NCBI RefSeq assembly: GCF_900111255.1
Contig: NZ_FOGP01000001.1
Coordinates: 160,894-224,893 of the forward strand
Direction: 5' to 3'
DNA: 64,000 bases
Source of the DNA: Parafannyhessea umbonata
Lineage (GTDB): Bacteria; Actinomycetota; Coriobacteriia; Coriobacteriales; Atopobiaceae
Shown here: positions 60,114-64,000 of the stretch, in pieces
Numbering within the stretch: the stretch's first letter is position 1
Layout: every line of letters starts with the position of its first letter
The notes under the pieces: model-generated
What the model was told of the DNA's origin: nothing
The model's input: only the letters and a program-made list of their open reading frames with translations
Databases searched by the model: none
Translations under genes and position numbers: made by a program

Positions 60114-61748
60114 CTACAGGTTGTAGAGTGCAGAGAACTTCTGCGTCAGGTACTCGGTGTAGTAGGAGGGCGAGAAGGGCTCGCCGCAGGCCTTCTCCAT
60201 CAGCTCGGGCGCGTCAAGGGAGCGACCGTAGTGCCAGATGCGGCTGCGCAGCCACTCGCGGATGGGGGAGAGGTCGCCGGAGGCCAGCGTTGCGTCCCAG
60301 TCCATGCCCTCGGCGATCATCTGGTGCCTGAGCTGCGCGCCGAAGGCGCCGCCGAGCGCGTAGGTGGGGAAGTAGCCGAACAGGCCGTCTGCCCAGTGGG
60401 TGTCCTGCAGGGCGCCGTGCGCGTCGTCGGGAACCTTCACGCCCAGGTAGGACTCGTACTTCTCGTTCCAGATCTGGGGAACGTCGGCCGCCTTGCACTG
60501 ACCCGAGAAGAGCATCTGCTCGATCTCGTAGCGGATGAGGATGTGCAGCGGGTAGGTGAGCTCGTCGGCGTCGACGCGGACGAGCGACCCCTCGACGCGG
60601 TTGATGGCCTGGTAGAACTGGTTGGCGGTGACGCGACCGAGCTGACCGCGGAAGTGGTTGGCCATGGCGCCCAGCAGGTGCGGGGCGAATGCGCGACTGC
60701 GGCCGACGTAGTTCTCGAAGAAGCGCGACTGCGCCTCGTGCATGCCCGAGGAGGTGCCACCCTTGAGCGAGGTGTAGTTGAAGCTGGGGTCGACGCCGAG
60801 CTCGTAGAGGGCATGGCCGCCCTCGTGGAGCATGGTGAACACGTTTGAGGTCACGTCGTCCTCGAACACATGGGCCGCGATGATGGCGTAGTTGGTGGTG
60901 AGGGCGTCGGAGTAGGGGTGCTCGGTGCTGGTGAGGAACATGGTCTTGCGGTCGAGCCCCTCGAGGTCCATCAGGTCATGGGCGAGCTCCCACTGGCGGG
61001 CGACGTCGAAGCGGCCCTCGACGACGGAGTGGTCGGGCTGCCAGCCCTTCTGCTGGATCTTGGCGAGCAGGGGGACGACGGTGTCCTTAACCTGATTGAA
61101 GAAGTTGTTGTAGAACGCGCGATCGGTGCCGTGCTCGAAGTCGTCGAGCCACACGTCGTAGGGGTCTGCGTGCGGGTTCCTGAAGTTGGCGATCTTGGTC
61201 ATCTGGCTGACGATGCGGTCGAGGTAGGGCTCGAAGCTCTTCCAGTCGTTATCGGCCTTGGCCTTGCGCCAGACGGCGTCGGACTCGGTGGTGAGGCGCG
61301 TGAACTCGCTCGTCATCTCGGCAGGCACGTCGACCAGCTGCGAGCGGTCGCGCTTGAGGATCTTGACCTGGGCGATTTGTGTGTCCGTCAGGAGGTCGTC
61401 CATCGTCGAGAGACGCTCGAGCAGGTTGCCGGTCTCCTCGGAGCAGAGAAGCGCCTTGTCCTCCTCCTCGAGGATCGCCATGGCCTCTCCGCGGTCGGGG
61501 GTCGCCGCCTCGGGGTCGATCGAGGGACCGTAGCACGAGAGGCCGATCTCGGCGTAGCGGTGGGCGAACAGGTGGCGCTCCAGGTTGTCGAGGGCTGCGA
61601 TGTCCTGTCTGGGATTGCCGAGCGCAGCGGGCGCGGGACGAGAAGGCGTGCCGGGAAGCTGCTGCTGACCAGCTGCCTGGGCAAGAAAAGAGGGGACGGC
61701 GCCTGCGGCGCCCGTCGTGCCCTCGGGGGTGACGTTGTCTTCGGCCAT
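60114..61748 (-). CDS. M32 family (Taq-type) metallocarboxypeptidase
   Basis: A 544-residue zinc carboxypeptidase that trims C-terminal residues from peptides. The zinc motif is MLHEGGHALYELG (HExxH, near 300), followed by the Glu ligand in SGMHEAQSRFFENYVG near 328. The long helical architecture matches carboxypeptidase Taq. The N-terminus carries about 40 extra Pro/Gln/Ala-rich residues. ATG 61748 has AGGAG ahead; the in-frame upstream ATG lies outside. It is the first gene of the operon with dtd. Confidence 0.93.
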   Translation of the reverse strand: MAEDNVTPEGTTGAAGAVPSFLAQAAGQQQLPGTPSRPAPAALGNPRQDIAALDNLERHLFAHRYAEIGLSCYGPSIDPEAATPDRGEAMAILEEEDKALLCSEETGNLLERLSTMDDLLTDTQIAQVKILKRDRSQLVDVPAEMTSEFTRLTTESDAVWRKAKADNDWKSFEPYLDRIVSQMTKIANFRNPHADPYDVWLDDFEHGTDRAFYNNFFNQVKDTVVPLLAKIQQKGWQPDHSVVEGRFDVARQWELAHDLMDLEGLDRKTMFLTSTEHPYSDALTTNYAIIAAHVFEDDVTSNVFTMLHEGGHALYELGVDPSFNYTSLKGGTSSGMHEAQSRFFENYVGRSRAFAPHLLGAMANHFRGQLGRVTANQFYQAINRVEGSLVRVDADELTYPLHILIRYEIEQMLFSGQCKAADVPQIWNEKYESYLGVKVPDDAHGALQDTHWADGLFGYFPTYALGGAFGAQLRHQMIAEGMDWDATLASGDLSPIREWLRSRIWHYGRSLDAPELMEKACGEPFSPSYYTEYLTQKFSALYNL

Positions 61749-61990
61749 GTAAGACTCCTCGTTGTGTCGCGGGTTATCATTCACGACCTAGTCTAGCGGT
61801 GTTTGAGCCGACCATCGCACGCTTGGCCCCCAGGCGCGCGGGCATCCAGACGTACGGCACAATTGGCCGCCGTTGGCACTTCTTGCTGGAACCGCTCGCT
61901 TGTGACGCCTGGCCACGGGGATGACCGACTTTGTTTCAAGTCCGACCAATTGCGATAAGCGTGTCCCGCAACCCTGACGATTGAGCGATA

Positions 61991-62013
61991 CTGTAACGGC
62001 TTGAGCGTTACAG
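61991..62013 (+). promoter_or_regulatory. Palindromic operator candidate upstream of the ROK kinase
   Basis: CTGTAACG and CGTTACAG flank the 7-base GCTTGAG, a perfect 8-bp inverted repeat 24 bases before the kinase start. The following TCGTTTT is a terminator-like tail, but its place next to a start codon favours an operator. GTAAC/GTTAC recalls GlnR halves but the spacing is wrong. Confidence 0.45.
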
Positions 62014-62037
62014 TCGTTTTGGATGGAAGGGGATCTC

Positions 62038-62982
62038 ATGGGTTGCGTGTTGGGCATCGACGTTGGCGGCACGAGCATCAAGGCTGGCGTGTTCACGACT
62101 GAGGGAGAGCTGCTAGACGTCAAGAAGATTCCGACGGGCGACCTTGCGGACCCCAAGACGTTTGCCCGGGTGAACGACGGGCTTACGGAACTCATCCAGT
62201 CTCGCGGCTTTGCCTGCGAGGACGTCATCGCCGTGGGCCTTGACGTGCCCGGTCCCGTGGACGACCAAGGCAAGGTCGGCATGCTGGTCAACATCTCGCT
62301 CGACGCCGACGGGCTTCAGGACGCAATCAGGTCCACCTTCACCAACGCCGCGCTCGCCTTCGTGAACGACGCGAACGCCGCGGCCTTGGGCGAGCTTTGG
62401 CGAGGCTCGGCGATGGGGAAGGACAGCTTCGTCATGGTCACGCTCGGCACGGGCGTGGGCGGCGGCGTCGTTGCGGGTGGAAAGCTCGTGTCTGGCTCGG
62501 TCGGAGCCGGTGGCGAGATCGGCCACATCACCGTCTGCGAGGACGAGGAGCTCGTCTGCGGCTGCGGTCGCCGCGGCTGCCTGGAGCAGTATGCCTCCGC
62601 GACGGGCATCGTCAGGCTGTACCAGAGGGAGTGTGCGGCCCGCGGCGTCGAGGGCGCCAAGGTCGAGCACGCGACGGACACGCTTACCGTGTTCAAGGCA
62701 TGCCGCGAGGGAGACGAGGCCGCTGCGGCCGCGATCAAGACCATGAGCGACAGGCTGGGCTTTGCCCTCGCCCAGATCAGCAGCATCGTCGACCCCTCCT
62801 GCTACCTGATTGGCGGTGGCGTGGCCGGAGGCTTCGACCTGTTCTGCGATGACCTTCACGAGGCATACAAGAAGTACTGCATCGCCCCGTGTGCCCAGAC
62901 TCCTATTGTGGCCTGCAAGCTGGGCAACGAGGCTGGCATGTACGGCGTGGCCTACGCCGCCCTTCAGGAGGCGACCGAGTAG
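62038..62982 (+). CDS. ROK family sugar kinase (glucokinase-like)
   Basis: A 314-residue kinase for glucose or an amino sugar. The phosphate loop is LGIDVGGTSIKAG near residues 4-16, VGLDVPGPVD near 68, the catalytic Asp lies in FVNDANAAALGE near 108, GTGVGGGVV near 137, and the zinc-binding ROK motif CGCGRRGCLEQYASA near 176-190 is complete. It has no DNA-binding N-terminus, so it is a kinase and not a repressor. ATG 62038 has AAGGGGA ahead; ATG 62023 is less likely. With EIIA and nagA following, an amino-sugar role (GlcNAc) is plausible. Confidence 0.92.
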   Translation: MGCVLGIDVGGTSIKAGVFTTEGELLDVKKIPTGDLADPKTFARVNDGLTELIQSRGFACEDVIAVGLDVPGPVDDQGKVGMLVNISLDADGLQDAIRSTFTNAALAFVNDANAAALGELWRGSAMGKDSFVMVTLGTGVGGGVVAGGKLVSGSVGAGGEIGHITVCEDEELVCGCGRRGCLEQYASATGIVRLYQRECAARGVEGAKVEHATDTLTVFKACREGDEAAAAAIKTMSDRLGFALAQISSIVDPSCYLIGGGVAGGFDLFCDDLHEAYKKYCIAPCAQTPIVACKLGNEAGMYGVAYAALQEATE

Positions 62983-63044
62983 CGCAAGGGACCACGGCGC
63001 TGTCGCCGGCTCGCGGGGGAATGCACTTCTCGCATGCAAATGAC

Positions 63045-63066
63045 CACTGATGCGTGCACATCAGTG
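63045..63066 (+). promoter_or_regulatory. Palindromic operator candidate upstream of the EIIA gene
   Basis: CACTGATG-CGTGCA-CATCAGTG, a perfect 8-bp inverted repeat with a palindromic-like centre, about 98 bases before the start codon. It may bind a sugar repressor, or with the following T-rich stretch it may end the kinase transcript. Confidence 0.45.
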
Positions 63067-63163
63067 TTTCAAGCGTTGTTGTTTTTCTATCTCGTATTGC
63101 CGCAGTTGGTGACCTCGATAAAATAGAGGGCGTTTGGTAGTGCAATTCAATCAAGGAGTGCGA

Positions 63164-63619
63164 ATGAGCGAGATTCTCGAGGCATCCCACGTTTATCTGG
63201 ACAACCCCGCAAAGACCGTCGACGAGGCCCTGGAGTTCATCTCCCAGAAGGCCGTCGAGCTGGGCTTTGCCAGTGACGCGCAGGCAGTGCTCGACGCACT
63301 CAAGGCTCGTGAGAACGAGGGCACCACGGGCATGATGGAGGGCTTCGCCATTCCTCACGCCAAGCTCGACAACTTCAGCAAGGTTGCCGTCATGGTCGTC
63401 AAGTTCGCCGGCGACGTCGAGTGGGAGACCATGGACAAGAAGCCCATCAAGGTCGCCATCGCGCTCCTCGTCCCCAACGCCGAGGGCGCAGCTACGCACC
63501 TGCAGCTGCTCTCCAAGGTCGCAGTCATGCTGATGGACGAGGGCTTCCGCAGCTCCGTTCTCGATGCTTCCGACGAGGCGACCATCGCCGATGTCATCAA
63601 CGCTGGCTTCGAGAAGTAG
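63164..63619 (+). CDS. Stand-alone PTS EIIA component, fructose/Ntr type
   Basis: A 151-residue phosphocarrier. The active His is in GFAIPHAKLD near residue 66, and KVAIALLVPNAEGAATHLQLLSKVAVMLM is the family core. It is about half identical to the EIIA of the fructose operon at 33504. No EIIB or EIIC is adjacent; it sits between a ROK kinase and nagA, with its own terminator. It may feed a transporter elsewhere or act as a regulatory EIIA. AAGGAG stands before ATG 63164. Confidence 0.92.
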   Translation: MSEILEASHVYLDNPAKTVDEALEFISQKAVELGFASDAQAVLDALKARENEGTTGMMEGFAIPHAKLDNFSKVAVMVVKFAGDVEWETMDKKPIKVAIALLVPNAEGAATHLQLLSKVAVMLMDEGFRSSVLDASDEATIADVINAGFEK

Positions 63620-63643
63620 TCGAGCGTCATATGACGTGCTCGT

Positions 63644-63680
63644 GGAGCCTGGCGCCAGTTTGGTGCCAGGCTCCTTTTTT
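63644..63680 (+). terminator. Intrinsic terminator of the EIIA gene
   Basis: A 10-bp stem (63644-63653 with 63665-63674) followed by TTTTTT. Confidence 0.94.
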
Positions 63681-63765
63681 GGCCGCGTGGTCGCCCGATG
63701 CGTGCCTGCACGCGGTCGCGCCCTGCCCTTGGCCTACACTGGAGAAAAAAGCGAAAGGGGCTCTC

Positions 63766-64000
63766 ATGTCAGACTTTGCCATCAAGGCGGACAGGTTCGT
63801 TCTTCCCGGCGTGCTGCGCGGCGCCGGCTACCTTAGCGTTCACGACGGGACCTTTGGTGCCTGGACGGCCGAGGCGCCGGCTGGCTACGAGATCGTCGAC
63901 CGCACGGGCTCGTGGGTCGCACCCGGCTACGTGGACACGCACATCCACGGCTTCGTTGACCGCGACGTGATGGACTGCGACCCCGACGGCATCGACGAGG
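63766..64000 (+). CDS. nagA: N-acetylglucosamine-6-phosphate deacetylase, 5' part
   Basis: The first 78 residues of an amidohydrolase, cut by the window edge. The small beta domain (SDFAIKADRFVLPGVLRGAGYLSV) is followed by GSWVAPGYVDTHIHGFVDRDVMD, where the HxH metal motif reads HIHG as in NagA. It should remove the acetyl group from GlcNAc-6-phosphate. AAAGGGG stands before ATG 63766. The context with a ROK kinase and an EIIA supports amino-sugar use. Confidence 0.88.
   Translation, partial: MSDFAIKADRFVLPGVLRGAGYLSVHDGTFGAWTAEAPAGYEIVDRTGSWVAPGYVDTHIHGFVDRDVMDCDPDGIDE

Overview
The window is a high-GC (about 60% or more by eye), gene-dense stretch of bacterial chromosome. It suggests a Coriobacteriia actinobacterium of the Olsenella/Atopobium/Collinsella type. 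The evidence is a GlnR-type nitrogen regulator with actinobacterial GlnR boxes, a DUF3793 protein beside a short flavodoxin, a FeoB-associated Cys-rich protein, a single-domain old-yellow-enzyme reductase, many PTS and lipase/glycerol genes, and AGGAGG-type ribosome sites with GTG starts. The genus is inferred, not proven. I see no rRNA, tRNA, CRISPR array, insertion sequence, phage or integrase.

1-5.8 kb: the end of an ABC exporter ATPase with its FtsX-like permease, then an iron-associated block (DUF3793 protein, flavodoxin, FeoB-associated protein) interrupted by gpmA on the other strand. This block holds four copies of one 16-bp palindromic operator and two probable small RNAs of about 155 nt. 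Both RNAs display the same 9-nt C-rich hairpin loop and end in an intrinsic terminator. I regard this as the most novel feature of the window. 5.9-11.8 kb: a nitrogen module with glnA, a fused solute-binding-protein/permease, its ATPase and GlnR, plus two perfect GlnR boxes. 11.9-13.4 kb: the protease HtrA. 13.4-16.5 kb: a copper module, csoR-copA, whose operator lies inside the promoter spacer and whose copA appears to contain an in-frame nested start for a free CopZ-like chaperone.

16.5-31.4 kb: housekeeping genes (ung, glycerate kinase, ligA, murI), a translationally coupled metF / MetH-reactivation / metH operon with split MetH, an FKBP-Pth2 pair, and a two-gene ABC half-transporter system in which both ATPase domains have lost key motifs. 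31.4-40 kb: a DegV lipid-binding protein, a fructose PTS operon (EIIBC, EIIA, FruK), a large GGDEF-EAL-PAS-GGDEF protein with an apparently intact EAL domain and two degenerate GGDEF domains, and an orphan RelB-like antitoxin. 40-50 kb: engB, proA, a Ski2-like helicase, a LysR/flavin-reductase pair, and an esterase-like protein with a long Ala/Lys/Pro histone-H1-like tail.

50-64 kb: an unknown gene coupled to a GIY-YIG protein, a zinc-ribbon membrane protein, a kinase-less PASTA protein, an M20 peptidase, a monoacylglycerol-lipase/glycerol-kinase operon, a spermidine-synthase-like protein, MscL with a zinc ribbon, D-aminoacyl-tRNA deacylase with an M32 carboxypeptidase, then a ROK sugar kinase, a stand-alone PTS EIIA and the start of nagA. 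Together these show a fermentative cell living on sugars, amino sugars, peptides and lipid-derived glycerol, with tight iron, copper and nitrogen control.
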